Below are positions 20,139 to 31,231 of a stretch of 64,000 nt of DNA, in pieces. How positions within the stretch are numbered: the first letter of the stretch is position 1; each line of letters opens with the position of its first letter. The notes beneath the pieces are model-generated. The model searched no databases. It saw only the letters and a list, made by a program, of their open reading frames with translations, and had not been told where the DNA came from. Both the position numbers and the translations under genes were made by a program. This stretch comes from Paludibacter sp963678465. Lineage in GTDB: Bacteria; Bacteroidota; Bacteroidia; Bacteroidales; Paludibacteraceae. The stretch lies in assembly GCA_963678465.1 (NCBI GenBank), contig OY782858.1, positions 2,728,001 through 2,792,000 of the forward strand. The letters run 5' to 3'.

Positions 20139-20213
20139 TGGAGAATATCGGGCTCGAACCGATGACCCCCTGCGTGCAAGGCAGGTGCTCTAAGCCAACT
20201 GAGCTAATCCCCC
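20139..20213 (-). tRNA. tRNA-Ala (anticodon TGC)
   Basis: 75 nt on the minus strand. The acceptor arm is GGGGGAT / ATTCTCC plus A73, the D arm contains AGCTCAGTTGG, the anticodon loop is CTTGCAC with anticodon TGC, and the T arm has GGTTCGAGCC. CCA is not encoded. It sits in the 16S-23S spacer. Confidence 0.96.
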
Positions 20214-20332
20214 GGTTTTTAGTTCATAATTGACAGTTGATAGTTGACAATTATGTTCTTTCTTTTTGACTCGGGTAGTAGGATTGACTCTTTAACTGTC
20301 AATTGTCAACTCTCCATTGTCAACTTCTTTTG

Positions 20333-20406
20333 TAGTCCCAGGCAGAGTTGAACTGCCGACCTCTACATTATCAGTGTAGCGCTCTAACCAACTGAGCTAT
20401 AGGACT
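20333..20406 (-). tRNA. tRNA-Ile (anticodon GAT)
   Basis: 74 nt on the minus strand. The acceptor arm starts AGTCCTA and ends with GGGACT and A73. The anticodon loop CTGATAA gives anticodon GAT, and the T arm is present (CAGTTCAACTCTG). CCA is not encoded. It is the first tRNA after 16S. Confidence 0.96.
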
Positions 20407-20661
20407 GGCTTTCATTTCTCGCCTCTTGTATGGGCTCTGTATTCAGTGGATAGTGAATAGTTTAATGTGGATAGTTAAGAGAACCTAACTGTCAACTGAC
20501 AACTTTCAACTGTCAACTGTATTTATATCATAAACAACATAATGTAGTACTCGGAATGTTAATCCCTTGTATATACCACTTTTCTACTTAAATCGGATTA
20601 TAATTTGTCATTGTCAATTATTAGTTGTCAATTGTCAATTATTCAAGATAACATCACTCCA

Positions 20662-22190
<1,529 letters not shown>

Positions 22191-22519
22191 ATCTTTTTTT
22201 TTATATTTGCTCGGATGCTATCTATTCCTAAATTTATTGTAGAAAATTGACGTGGTATAAAAAATTTGATATTCTCATATCGAATTCCCTTTTTAAAGAA
22301 ATTTCCCTTCCTTATACTACATTATTTCGTTGTTCATGTATTCTCAAAGATCGTTGCTTTTTAATTCATAATTAGGAATTCATAATTCATAATTAGTTGT
22401 CTTCACTTCACAGTGACTTCTTAAAAAGACTTCTTGTGTGATTATTGAATAGCTCCCTATTCAGTAATTTTTTTTGCCCATTGTTTTGCTTTCGTAAAAC
22501 TTGTGATTCAAACGGGCTG

Positions 22520-22550
22520 CAAAGGTAATGCTTATTTTTAAACTACCAAA
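22520..22550 (-). promoter_or_regulatory. rRNA promoter, proximal of three
   Basis: On the minus strand: TTTG (22547-22550), 19 nt, then TACCTTTG (22520-22527). Full consensus, about 330 bp upstream of 16S. Confidence 0.8.
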
Positions 22551-22686
22551 CTTTTTGAAAAAATAATTTCGTTTCGTTTGTTTCATTTATTTAAAACTCC
22601 TGAGCTTATTTGGCGGATTAAATTGCTTTTAAACAATTAGTTAATCTAAACCTTTTCACTCGATAGCTTCTCTCTCAAAGCGGCTG

Positions 22687-22717
22687 CAAAGGTAATGCTT
22701 ATTTTTAAACTGCCAAA
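22687..22717 (-). promoter_or_regulatory. rRNA promoter, middle of three
   Basis: On the minus strand: TTTG (22714-22717), 19 nt, then TACCTTTG (22687-22694). Its spacer is nearly identical to that of the proximal promoter. Confidence 0.8.
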
Positions 22718-22799
22718 TGTTTTCGGAAAATAATTCCTTTTATTTCTTGACCCCTTTTCAGCTGTTATAAACTACACTGCTTCTCTCTCAAAGCGGCTG

Positions 22800-22830
22800 C
22801 AAAAGTAGTGACTTTTTTATTCTTACCAAA
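22800..22830 (-). promoter_or_regulatory. rRNA promoter, distal of three
   Basis: On the minus strand: TTTG (22827-22830), 19 nt, then TACTTTTG (22800-22807). A direct repeat (GCTTCTCTCTCAAAGCGGCT, at 22666 and 22779) lies just downstream of the middle and distal -7 boxes. Confidence 0.78.
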
Positions 22831-23073
22831 GAGTTTTCTACCTTTTTTCTGCTATAAAACATATTTTTTCACTAAACAACTGACAAAAAGTGCGTTCTAA
22901 AACAAACTTTTTTTGAAAAATTTTGACTCATTCCTTTTTTTGTAAAAAAACATCCTCCAATTTAACTGAAACATGTATCCGAAGAACTGAAATATATTCC
23001 TAAACTGATAAAAAAATACTTTCAAAAGGAATTCGGTGCTGCTATTGATTGAAAAAAAAGACTACCTGGTAGC

Positions 23074-23118
23074 ACAAAAAAAATCGAAGTAGCAAAAAAA
23101 TTCTTTGATACTTCGATT
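23074..23118 (-). terminator. Intrinsic terminator after the pectate lyase gene
   Basis: A 10-bp stem (23109-23118 with 23082-23091; AATCGAAGTA / TACTTCGATT) with a 17-nt loop is followed on the minus strand by a run of eight Ts. It insulates the lyase gene from the rRNA promoters. The remaining 22831-23073 shows nothing else recognisable. Confidence 0.8.
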
Positions 23119-23143
23119 GAAAAAAAGGGAAATAAATGTGCTT

Positions 23144-24700
23144 TTAAGGAATAATTACCTTATGAGGCGTATTAGATGTATGATTTGGTTTAACTACGAC
23201 GAAATAAATTCCGGATTCCCAACCAGCAACCGAGATAGAAAGTTCGTTGCTGATGATCGAATTTGAAAACAACTTGCGTCCATGTAGATCGTACACATCG
23301 CAACCAACTGTTTCGCCTTTGACGATAAGTTCTTTTTGAGAGCCTGAAAAATAAACTACAACTTTGCCCGATTCAGATTCGGGAGTAGATGCAAATAGTT
23401 TATATTCAAACGCACCAAGATCGGGAGCTGCACCCCAAAAAGGGAGTCCGACATCCGTTCCTTTATCGATCATGCCACTGGTAGGCAATTGGTGAAGAAA
23501 GGACATCTCGGGCAAAGACCCATCACTTGATCTGGCATTAAGCATTTGTGAATAGTCAAGACTAACAAAATCGGCTGCTACACATGCAAAACCTGAATTC
23601 CATGAATTATTAGATTGTGTAACGGTTTTTGCATTCAAGGAATTGGATTTAAGGCTTCCGAGAGAAGCGCAGTTTTTTATTATCAAACTCCCATAGTTAC
23701 TATTCGAGAAACCATAATCAGGACTATTTTTGTAGCCCGTACAATTATATAATGTCATTGAACCAGCATTGTTGTTCTGATCGAAGCCCTTTACTTTGTT
23801 AGCAACAGAAACACAATTGCGAAGAATTGCATTGTGAGCAGTATAATCTCCACCTATTTTAAAACCGTTTCCATTGCCATAATTGGGTATAACGTATTTA
23901 TCTGAAGCGTTTTTAAACTTCGAAAACCATGCAGCACTATCGGTTTTAAAGCGAATATTATCCGTCATATCATAATTAGCAGGTCCATTGGCATAGCACC
24001 AGCAACTATCAAATTCGGTATTTCCGACTTTTTGGTAGTGATCCCAACCGTCATCGCTGTTTCCCCACGCCCGACAATACTTGAATTTATTTGTTCCGGT
24101 ATTTGTATATTGCTTATCAGCAAATCCATCTGCATTTCCGCCATAATCGGGGCTCGTAGTGCCACCTGTTTGATAATCAAAGTTATAATAAGAATCGCAA
24201 TTAATGATAAGATTATTACTGCCGGTTTTTAACTGCAAACCCGAATCGCAATTCCATCTGAAAGTACAATTATCAATTGTATTATAACTACCCGTCACCT
24301 GCATTCCATTATCACCAGCGCCCTGAACGACAACACCTTTTACATGAACATAGCTACCAGACAGCTTCACACCCTGATTATTGCTATTGTATGCCTGAGT
24401 TCTAAAATCGAAAACAGGCACTTCTCCGGGAAATGCAATAATTGTCAGAAATTTTGATGCATTCCCTGATTTTGAGATGGTTTGTGAAGAGCTGAAATTA
24501 TACATCCCTCCCCTAAGAATGACCGAATCGCCCGCAGTGAGTGATTTAACCATAGCAGCACTAAATGTAAGCGGAGCCTGAATTGTACCTGCAGCTCCGG
24601 CAACTCCGTTTGGAGCAACATAATACGTGGCAGCATTAAGCAAATGACAGAATACGGACAATAATAAAAACAGTATAACGAAATTTAATTTTTTCAGCAT
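23144..24700 (-). CDS. PL9-type pectate lyase with type IX sorting domain
   Basis: 518 aa, secreted. A signal peptide covers about 1-23, followed by a right-handed parallel beta-helix (about 45-430). The pattern NADGFA (189-194), SDDGWD (215-220) and GNGFK (277-281) matches the calcium-binding aspartates and catalytic lysine of polysaccharide lyase family 9, which cleaves polygalacturonate by beta-elimination. The last 80 residues form a type IX secretion C-terminal domain (SGIYFVVV ... KVIIP), implying export through the outer membrane. Its own terminator follows; a TACTTTTG -7 box lies 28 bp upstream. It is not clustered with other pectin genes. Confidence 0.85.
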   Translation of the reverse strand: MLKKLNFVILFLLLSVFCHLLNAATYYVAPNGVAGAAGTIQAPLTFSAAMVKSLTAGDSVILRGGMYNFSSSQTISKSGNASKFLTIIAFPGEVPVFDFRTQAYNSNNQGVKLSGSYVHVKGVVVQGAGDNGMQVTGSYNTIDNCTFRWNCDSGLQLKTGSNNLIINCDSYYNFDYQTGGTTSPDYGGNADGFADKQYTNTGTNKFKYCRAWGNSDDGWDHYQKVGNTEFDSCWCYANGPANYDMTDNIRFKTDSAAWFSKFKNASDKYVIPNYGNGNGFKIGGDYTAHNAILRNCVSVANKVKGFDQNNNAGSMTLYNCTGYKNSPDYGFSNSNYGSLIIKNCASLGSLKSNSLNAKTVTQSNNSWNSGFACVAADFVSLDYSQMLNARSSDGSLPEMSFLHQLPTSGMIDKGTDVGLPFWGAAPDLGAFEYKLFASTPESESGKVVVYFSGSQKELIVKGETVGCDVYDLHGRKLFSNSIISNELSISVAGWESGIYFVVVKPNHTSNTPHKVIIP

Positions 24701-24727
24701 ATCATTTTAAATGAAAAATAACTGCCA

Positions 24728-24735
24728 CAAAAGTA
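24728..24735 (-). promoter_or_regulatory. -7 box of the pectate lyase gene
   Basis: TACTTTTG on the minus strand, 28 bp above the ATG. No clear -33 element. The 24736-24889 stretch holds nothing else recognisable. Confidence 0.45.
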
Positions 24736-24889
24736 AAAATAGTATTTATTGCAGATGTGTCTAAATTGTTTTTAAATGGTAGTTGAATTGATTTACTCTA
24801 TTAAACTCCGGAAAACGCTCACAAAGCATAAACCATCTCATACACATTTGAAACAAAGAAACAGCGGCAGCTCATGATCTTTTCTCTGT

Positions 24890-27688
24890 TTAATATCCCA
24901 ATGTTTTTCCTTTATCAATGGCAGGAATACCTTTTATCATCCATTCGGGAGCAGGAGCACCTTTGAGATAATGATTAAAAAAACCAAACATTCGGGTACT
25001 CAGGTCCACTCTGTTTGCCCAATACTTATTTTCTATATTATGATCCATTCCATTGTAATTGATCAACCAAACTGGCTTTTGAAGTCGATAAAGTGCCATA
25101 AAAAACTCAATTCCCTGATACCAGGGCACTGCACCATCTTTATCGTTGGCCATAATGAGCAAAGGAGTATTTACTCTTGGTGCCATAAAAAGCGGAGAAT
25201 TTTCGATGTAGTGCAAGGGTTTATCCCAAAGTGTACCTCCGATTCTGCTTTGCGTTTCCTCATATTGAAACATTCGGCTCATTCCGGTTCCCCAACGAAT
25301 TCCGCCATAAGCACTTGTCATATTACTTACCGGCGCCCCTGCCATGGCAGCAGCAAACATATTGGTACGGGTTACAAGATAAGCAATTTGGTAACCGCCC
25401 CAGCTTTGACCCTGCAAGCCAATATGTTTTTCATCGATGAACGAGAAATTGTCGGTCAGTTTACGCACTCCGCTTACAATAGCATCGTAAGCATTTTGTC
25501 CCGGGAAACCTGTACTATAGGCAATATCTGGTACAAAAACAAGGTACTCGTTACTTACATAAAACGGAATACTTATAATTGACCTGCTGGGTTGTGGGTA
25601 ATTGTAACGGTTGGCGGTTTCCGAACTTTTTTCGTAGAAATACACCAGCATTGGATATTTCCGCTTAGGATCAAAGTTATCTGGTTTGTACAACAAACCC
25701 CTGAGCGAGTCACCCGCGAATGAATTCCAGTAAACCATTTCTACGGTTGGCCATATATATTGTTCCTGCTGAGGGTTGGCCTTTGAAATCGTTGTAGTTG
25801 TGGCAAATTTCACATCGCTGATTTTTACATCCAGAAATTCATTCACAGTTTGCGTAGACCAAATCAACACATCGGCATATTTTGCTTTTTGCACCTGTGC
25901 TAACATAAAATCACCCTCCACAAGCATTTTTTTACCATCAGATTTCAATACCTGCATCGCATAATATCCTTCTTCATTTGTTTTTTCATTAAATGTGCTC
26001 AGTAGTATTTCTTCTGAAGTTGGAATATAATTTATGTCTTTATCTAGCGACTCGTATCTGTAGCGCATACTTTTAGCCCTGCCATTAGTAAGATTCAGCT
26101 CGACCTCTTTCCCCGTAGGGTCGAACTTCCAGATATCAAAACGATCGTAGATCAAAATATATTTGTCGTTTTCGGTCCAGCCGGCTATTCCGTAAGGAGC
26201 CGGATCGTTAGGTGTATCGTGGTTTTCATCGTAGAAACGAACAGAAGAATCAGTTGTTAGCTGAGTGATCTTATTGTTTTTAAGCTCTATAGAATAATAG
26301 TTTTTATCTTTATAATCGAAATACAAGGCGTATTTACCCATTGGCGATAAATCGATGTTATTTTTAGCTTTAAGTATTGGCAAACGATTACCTGTTTTTA
26401 GATCAACAATAAAATAGTCATTTAAGCTGCGTGAGCTCCAAACACTTGATTTCAGGTATGCACGATTATCAATACCAAGCGCAACTTCAGCATTTTTATA
26501 ATTACAGAGGAGAACGGCCTCAACAGCCGTGTCGGCCAACTGCACACATTTTTTTTCGTTGATGCGATAAACGGCCAGGTAGGTTTGTTTTTTCTTCCGA
26601 CCCAGCTGCATCAGTTGTTGAGGTTGAATTATTGCATCGGTATAGCTCCACAGATCCAGCTTAGGCAATTCCTCTACAAGCATGCTGTCATTCAGTTCCG
26701 GTTTCGCTTTTGGCGCTGTACCAAAGTACAGTTTAGTTCCATCTTTCGAAAAAACGACTTCTCTATTCTCGGATGGCGCCCATGAAACCGGCAGTGCATT
26801 GGTGAGCGTATCGGCCACTTTCGACAAATATCTTTTCGTAATATTATAGTAATATAAGGTATAGTTTTTTGCCGAAGCTGTATCGGCACTTGACAAATAA
26901 GCCAATTGTTTGCCGGTTTCGTCAAAAGTAATCCGTTTGAAAGTGAGCGAATCTCTCAAAATTGTATCGGAAGAATGCTTCAATGGATGAAAAAGAATTA
27001 ACGATTTTTGTTCTGTGCTATCATTTTCCTTTGCAACATAAGCGATTTCAACACTTTTTTTTGTGACTGCAAAAGTGTCGGCATTATAAAAGGTATAACG
27101 AATGTCCTTTACCGGCTCCCAAACAATTAATTGATATTTTTCTTTGGGCTTTGTTGTTTTAGATGCGTTCAGTTGTTTATTGTAGGTTCTTTCATTCAAT
27201 TTTGTACCGGAACTATCCTTAGCGCTTGCCTGAACCCCCTTCAAAAATGCTAACCAATTGCTTTGCTCCTCTGACATCTGAAATTTCTTGACATTTTCGA
27301 ACTGTGTAAGTTTTCTGTTCAGCAGATTAAAAACACCCAATCCATCTTTTGGCATTAACTCTTTCTTGGTTTTTGCAAGTTTAAGTTTTCTCAGTGTGTC
27401 TTCCGGGATTTTAATCGAAAAAGCGATATAATCGGAATTGGGCGAAAAGCAGGCATTATAACCATATTTAATCGTATCACTTTTTTGTTGCGATACATTA
27501 TATATAATAAGCAGCCCATCGCCTTTTTGTTTATTGATTTCGAACGCCACAAATTTACCGTTCGGACTTATTAAGCGGTTCTCTATTCTATTCCAGTCGG
27601 CAAAATCAGATATTTTCAACGATTTTTTCTGTGCAAGAAGCGATAAGGAAACGAAAAACATGACAGCAATTATTAATCTGCATCTCAT
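24890..27688 (-). CDS. S9 family serine peptidase (prolyl oligopeptidase type)
   Basis: 932 aa with a signal peptide (about 1-19, ending LLAQ), so likely periplasmic or secreted. The first ~650 residues look like a WD40/beta-propeller domain of DPP-IV-like peptidases. The C-terminal alpha/beta-hydrolase carries the catalytic triad: Ser762 in GQSWGGY, Asp851 in NDKDGAVP and His883 in NGMDHNI. Such enzymes release dipeptides or short peptides in amino-acid-fermenting Bacteroidetes. It appears monocistronic; a TATTTTTG -7 box lies at 27756-27763. Nothing ties it to its neighbours. Confidence 0.92.
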   Translation of the reverse strand: MRCRLIIAVMFFVSLSLLAQKKSLKISDFADWNRIENRLISPNGKFVAFEINKQKGDGLLIIYNVSQQKSDTIKYGYNACFSPNSDYIAFSIKIPEDTLRKLKLAKTKKELMPKDGLGVFNLLNRKLTQFENVKKFQMSEEQSNWLAFLKGVQASAKDSSGTKLNERTYNKQLNASKTTKPKEKYQLIVWEPVKDIRYTFYNADTFAVTKKSVEIAYVAKENDSTEQKSLILFHPLKHSSDTILRDSLTFKRITFDETGKQLAYLSSADTASAKNYTLYYYNITKRYLSKVADTLTNALPVSWAPSENREVVFSKDGTKLYFGTAPKAKPELNDSMLVEELPKLDLWSYTDAIIQPQQLMQLGRKKKQTYLAVYRINEKKCVQLADTAVEAVLLCNYKNAEVALGIDNRAYLKSSVWSSRSLNDYFIVDLKTGNRLPILKAKNNIDLSPMGKYALYFDYKDKNYYSIELKNNKITQLTTDSSVRFYDENHDTPNDPAPYGIAGWTENDKYILIYDRFDIWKFDPTGKEVELNLTNGRAKSMRYRYESLDKDINYIPTSEEILLSTFNEKTNEEGYYAMQVLKSDGKKMLVEGDFMLAQVQKAKYADVLIWSTQTVNEFLDVKISDVKFATTTTISKANPQQEQYIWPTVEMVYWNSFAGDSLRGLLYKPDNFDPKRKYPMLVYFYEKSSETANRYNYPQPSRSIISIPFYVSNEYLVFVPDIAYSTGFPGQNAYDAIVSGVRKLTDNFSFIDEKHIGLQGQSWGGYQIAYLVTRTNMFAAAMAGAPVSNMTSAYGGIRWGTGMSRMFQYEETQSRIGGTLWDKPLHYIENSPLFMAPRVNTPLLIMANDKDGAVPWYQGIEFFMALYRLQKPVWLINYNGMDHNIENKYWANRVDLSTRMFGFFNHYLKGAPAPEWMIKGIPAIDKGKTLGY

Positions 27689-27755
27689 AATTATATATTG
27701 AAATTTATTGTGTTTTTATTCCAAGGCCTACATCGGTAAAAATTCAGCCGGGAGA

Positions 27756-27763
27756 CAAAAATA
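27756..27763 (-). promoter_or_regulatory. -7 box of the S9 peptidase gene
   Basis: TATTTTTG on the minus strand, 68 bp above the ATG. A TTTG occurs 23 nt further upstream, longer than the ideal spacing. Confidence 0.45.
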
Positions 27764-27984
27764 CAAATACTTTTCACTTTCACCCACAAAAACTGCAAAC
27801 TAAAGGACTTATTACAGACAAAAAAACAAAGAAAATAAGTGTTTTGACTTCAAATATTCTCTGCTTACATTTTTGAAATTCTATGGGAACGATTTTAAAC
27901 AAGCACAAAATAATCTGATTTACTGAAGTTTAAGCAATAATGAAAAAATATTTTTATCGCATTAACTTTTTTTAACTCTATTTT

Positions 27985-28016
27985 CTTGCACATTATTCAA
28001 AATGAAAATACTTTTG
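27985..28016 (+). promoter_or_regulatory. Promoter of the TonB-dependent receptor gene
   Basis: CTTG (27985-27988), 20 nt, then TACTTTTG (28009-28016). It implies a leader of about 200 nt before the ATG at 28222. Apart from this, 27764-28221 contains no gene I can recognise. Confidence 0.6.
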
Positions 28017-28221
28017 CAGTGTACTATTATACTATTACACCAATAAGCAAATACAACAAAATAGAAACAGAAAAATAAACAGCAAACCAATAAAAAAAGG
28101 AATGAGTTCATAAATTTATTGCTATAAAAAAAATAAATATCGATTATCGATGTAATATTTTGAATACACAATCGTCATACATAAAACAGGAAACAAAAAA
28201 AATCAAAATAATAATACTCAA

Positions 28222-30636
28222 ATGAAATCAAAATTAATCAAAACACTATTGTTTATCACCCTCACCTTCAACTCTGCTTTTATATCGGCCGAGGTAATGA
28301 CTGCCACCATCAAAGGTAAAGTTACCGACGAAAAAAATCAACCTATAGAATTTGCCACAGCCACTCTAATAAGTCCGGCGACTAAAGAAATCGTAAAGGG
28401 CGAAGTATGTAATGACAAAGGAGAATTCTCGATCGGAAAAGTAGATCAGGGCGAATACATTTTATCAGTAAGTATGTTGGGATACGACCGCATTGATATA
28501 GAAAAAGTAATAGTAGATGGAAAGAAAAAAATTATAGAACAAAAAATCACACTTCGTGAAAGCTCCGAACTGCTGAACGATGTAGTAGTTACAGCAAAAA
28601 AACAGTTCATCGAACAATCGGTTGATAAAATGGTAATCAACCCTGAAGCATCTATTACAACAGCATCAGAAAATGTGTACGAAATTCTGCGAAAACTTCC
28701 GGGCGTTACTATCGACAACAGCGATAACATCAGTCTGAAAGGTATGCAGGGCGTTAAAGTACTTATTGATGATAAACCGACCTATGTATCGGCAACACAA
28801 TTAGCATCATTGCTTAAAGGTATGCAGGGAAAAAACGTTGATAAAATTGAAATTATCGAAAACCCATCGGCTCGCTACGATGCCGAAGGAAATTCTGGAA
28901 TTATAAATATCAAAACCAAACATGTGAAAACTCCTGGATTCAATGGAAACGTAAATGGAGGGATTGATGTTGCCAACAAATTTGGTTGGAATGGAGGTAT
29001 CGATTTGAATATGAAATATAATAAGTTCAATATCTATGGCAACTATTCGAACTATAACTGGGCAGGTTGGAACAGCATGGATGCTTCACGCCGATACACA
29101 AGCACAGCATTAAAAGGAGCTTATCAACTGATATACAACGAAGGAGACTACAAGGGAAGCGGTCATAACTACAAAATTGGAGCTGATTACTACATTGCTA
29201 AAAACCACGTTATCAGCGCTATGTTCAGAGGCAACAACGGATCGAACGCGAACATCGAGAATAGCACCACTTCATTTACCGATAAAAACAAAAACATTGA
29301 TTCAACATTGGTAACTGCAGCCAACTCGAGTAATAAATGGCTCAATAAAACCTATAATGTAAATTACAAATGGGACATTGACACCACCGGGCAAGCGCTC
29401 TCGTTCGATATGGATTATGCTCAATTTGATTTTAGTGGTCCGAATGCACAAAAAGGAGAATACTACGACAAACACGGCGTAGCACTGCATCACCCCATTA
29501 ATGTAAACACAAATCAGGGAAGTAATATAAAAATATTCACGTCAAAACTTGATTATGTGTTACCCCTGAACAAAAACACAAACTTTGAAGCAGGTCTTAA
29601 AACCAGTACAGTAAATACCGATAGTCGTATCGACATGAGCGGATATATGACACAAAATGATTACTTTAAATACGAAGAAAATATCCAGGCAGCATATGTT
29701 AACGGACGCTTTCAGATGAACAAAACAACTTTGCAATTGGGACTTCGCCTCGAAAACACAATGTCGAAAGGTACTTCGGTGACTACCAATCAGGTGAACG
29801 ATACCAGCTATCTGAAACTGTTTCCGTCGTTCTTTGCACAACAAGAGTTGAACGAAAAACACAATATCAATTTCAAGTACAGCTATCGAATTGGACGCCC
29901 AAGTTATCATACTCTGAATCCTTTTATTTGGATGGTAGATCCTTACACTTATAATGTGGGTAACCCGAACCTGAAACCACAGTTCACACACTCGGCCGGA
30001 CTTAGCCACAGTTACAAAGGAGCACTAATTACAAGTATTGGAGCTAATTACACAAAAGGTTTATTCACCCAGGTCATCCGCCAGAACGATGCTTCGAAAA
30101 CAATGTACCAAACAAATGAAAACATGAATAATTCATTGGATTTAAACATCTCTGAAACATTTCAATTTCAACCTTTCAAATGGTGGAGATTCAATGGAAC
30201 AATAACAGGCATGTACAAAACAATACAGATGGATGACAACGAAAAAGACGCAATGAATCAGAAGAGTATGATTGCCAACATGAGCAATAACTTTACATTA
30301 CCTTACAACATCGACTTTGAGGTAAGCGGACGCTACTCCTCCAAACAATTGGTAAGTAACATTGTTGTGCTCCCCTACTATACAATTGATTTAGGATTGC
30401 AAAGAAAAATTCTGAAAGATCAGGGAACCATAAAAATAGCTGTAAGCGACATTTTCAAAACAGCAAATGGTGGAGCCTACGTCAAAAGCGAGAGTGTTGA
30501 CATTGATGTAATGAACAGATGGGATTCGCGCCGACTAAACATCAGCTTCAACTATCGTTTCGGAAAAGATGATTTTAAAACCCGTGCCAACCGCTCCACT
30601 TCGTCGAGCGAGGAACAAAACAGAAGTTCAAAATAA
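28222..30636 (+). CDS. TonB-dependent receptor (outer-membrane beta-barrel family) with CarboxypepD_reg domain
   Basis: 804 aa, outer membrane. A signal peptide (about 1-23) is followed by a carboxypeptidase-regulatory-like beta-sandwich (about 27-115, TIKGKVTDEKNQPIEFATAT), a plug domain (about 118-235, with LLNDVVVTAKK and VLIDDKPTYVSA) and a barrel of the OMP_b-brl_3 type ending in NRSTSSSEEQNRSSK. It has no SusD partner, so it is not a classical glycan importer; relatives may handle metals, peptides or nothing known. A small gene encoding a copy of its N-terminal domain follows 32 bp downstream. Confidence 0.9.
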   Translation: MKSKLIKTLLFITLTFNSAFISAEVMTATIKGKVTDEKNQPIEFATATLISPATKEIVKGEVCNDKGEFSIGKVDQGEYILSVSMLGYDRIDIEKVIVDGKKKIIEQKITLRESSELLNDVVVTAKKQFIEQSVDKMVINPEASITTASENVYEILRKLPGVTIDNSDNISLKGMQGVKVLIDDKPTYVSATQLASLLKGMQGKNVDKIEIIENPSARYDAEGNSGIINIKTKHVKTPGFNGNVNGGIDVANKFGWNGGIDLNMKYNKFNIYGNYSNYNWAGWNSMDASRRYTSTALKGAYQLIYNEGDYKGSGHNYKIGADYYIAKNHVISAMFRGNNGSNANIENSTTSFTDKNKNIDSTLVTAANSSNKWLNKTYNVNYKWDIDTTGQALSFDMDYAQFDFSGPNAQKGEYYDKHGVALHHPINVNTNQGSNIKIFTSKLDYVLPLNKNTNFEAGLKTSTVNTDSRIDMSGYMTQNDYFKYEENIQAAYVNGRFQMNKTTLQLGLRLENTMSKGTSVTTNQVNDTSYLKLFPSFFAQQELNEKHNINFKYSYRIGRPSYHTLNPFIWMVDPYTYNVGNPNLKPQFTHSAGLSHSYKGALITSIGANYTKGLFTQVIRQNDASKTMYQTNENMNNSLDLNISETFQFQPFKWWRFNGTITGMYKTIQMDDNEKDAMNQKSMIANMSNNFTLPYNIDFEVSGRYSSKQLVSNIVVLPYYTIDLGLQRKILKDQGTIKIAVSDIFKTANGGAYVKSESVDIDVMNRWDSRRLNISFNYRFGKDDFKTRANRSTSSSEEQNRSSK

Positions 30637-30668
30637 AAACTATAAACTTTCAAAAAAACGAAAACAAA

Positions 30669-31088
30669 ATGAAAACAAATAACAAACAAAAATTCTACAG
30701 AATTCTCATCCTTTCGGGAATCATGCTACTTTACATCGTGACATTTGCAAATGCAAACACCACAATCAAAGGCCGGATCCTCACCGACAGCAACCAACCG
30801 GTGGAATATGCCACAGCCACCATCCTTTCAACAAATTCGATGAATATCGTTGAAGGAGATATGTGTAATGAAAACGGTGATTTTATTATCGAAAACGTAG
30901 AGCCCGGAGAATACATTCTCTCGGTACGTCAGGTAGGTTTTGAAAAAAATGAAACAAAAAAGATCGTTATTGACGAAAAAAACCAAATGGTTGAGTTAAA
31001 TACCGTAATACTTAAGGAGTCGAATAATCAACTTCGAGAATTAGAGGTGATTGGCACCCAAAAGAATAAAACAATTGCAAAAAACTAA
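30669..31088 (+). CDS. Stand-alone CarboxypepD_reg-like domain protein (N-terminal paralogue of the preceding receptor)
   Basis: 139 aa with an N-terminal hydrophobic signal (about 8-29) and one beta-sandwich domain (TIKGRILTDSNQPVEYATAT through GEYILSVRQVGFE). It aligns with residues 27-125 of the adjacent receptor, including the tail ESNNQLRELEVIGTQ, which corresponds to the start of the receptor's plug. It then stops with no plug or barrel in any frame before the next gene. It may be a remnant of a tandem receptor duplication or a functional periplasmic domain. A clean start and an intact frame favour expression. Confidence 0.75.
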   Translation: MKTNNKQKFYRILILSGIMLLYIVTFANANTTIKGRILTDSNQPVEYATATILSTNSMNIVEGDMCNENGDFIIENVEPGEYILSVRQVGFEKNETKKIVIDEKNQMVELNTVILKESNNQLRELEVIGTQKNKTIAKN

Positions 31089-31231
31089 GTTAGTTAATTA
31101 GGTATAAAAAGGATAATTTAAGGAAGAAAGAGGGAACATCGACGTGATGTCGGCTAAAAAATACTGAAAAAAGGAGCTTCGTTTTCGTATATTTTGATTT
31201 AATTTGCGCAATCAACAAAACAAACTATCCC

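Larger units (their letters stand above)
19864..20646. repeat. Short dispersed TGTCAAYT-type repeats in the rRNA spacers
   Basis: Groups of short, partly palindromic repeats built on TTGTCAATTATCAATTA or CAACTGTCAACTGT fill the non-coding gaps: 19880-19921 (23S side), 20222-20252 and 20295-20325 (between the two tRNA genes), 20487-20521 and 20607-20645 (between tRNA-Ile and 16S). Many can fold on themselves. Such AT-rich repeats recur between genes in Bacteroidetes; a role in rRNA processing is possible but unproven. Confidence 0.75.

Noticed and set aside
30669..31231. Frameshifted second TonB receptor
   Set aside because: No plug or barrel sequence is found in any frame after 31088; the next gene begins at 31232.
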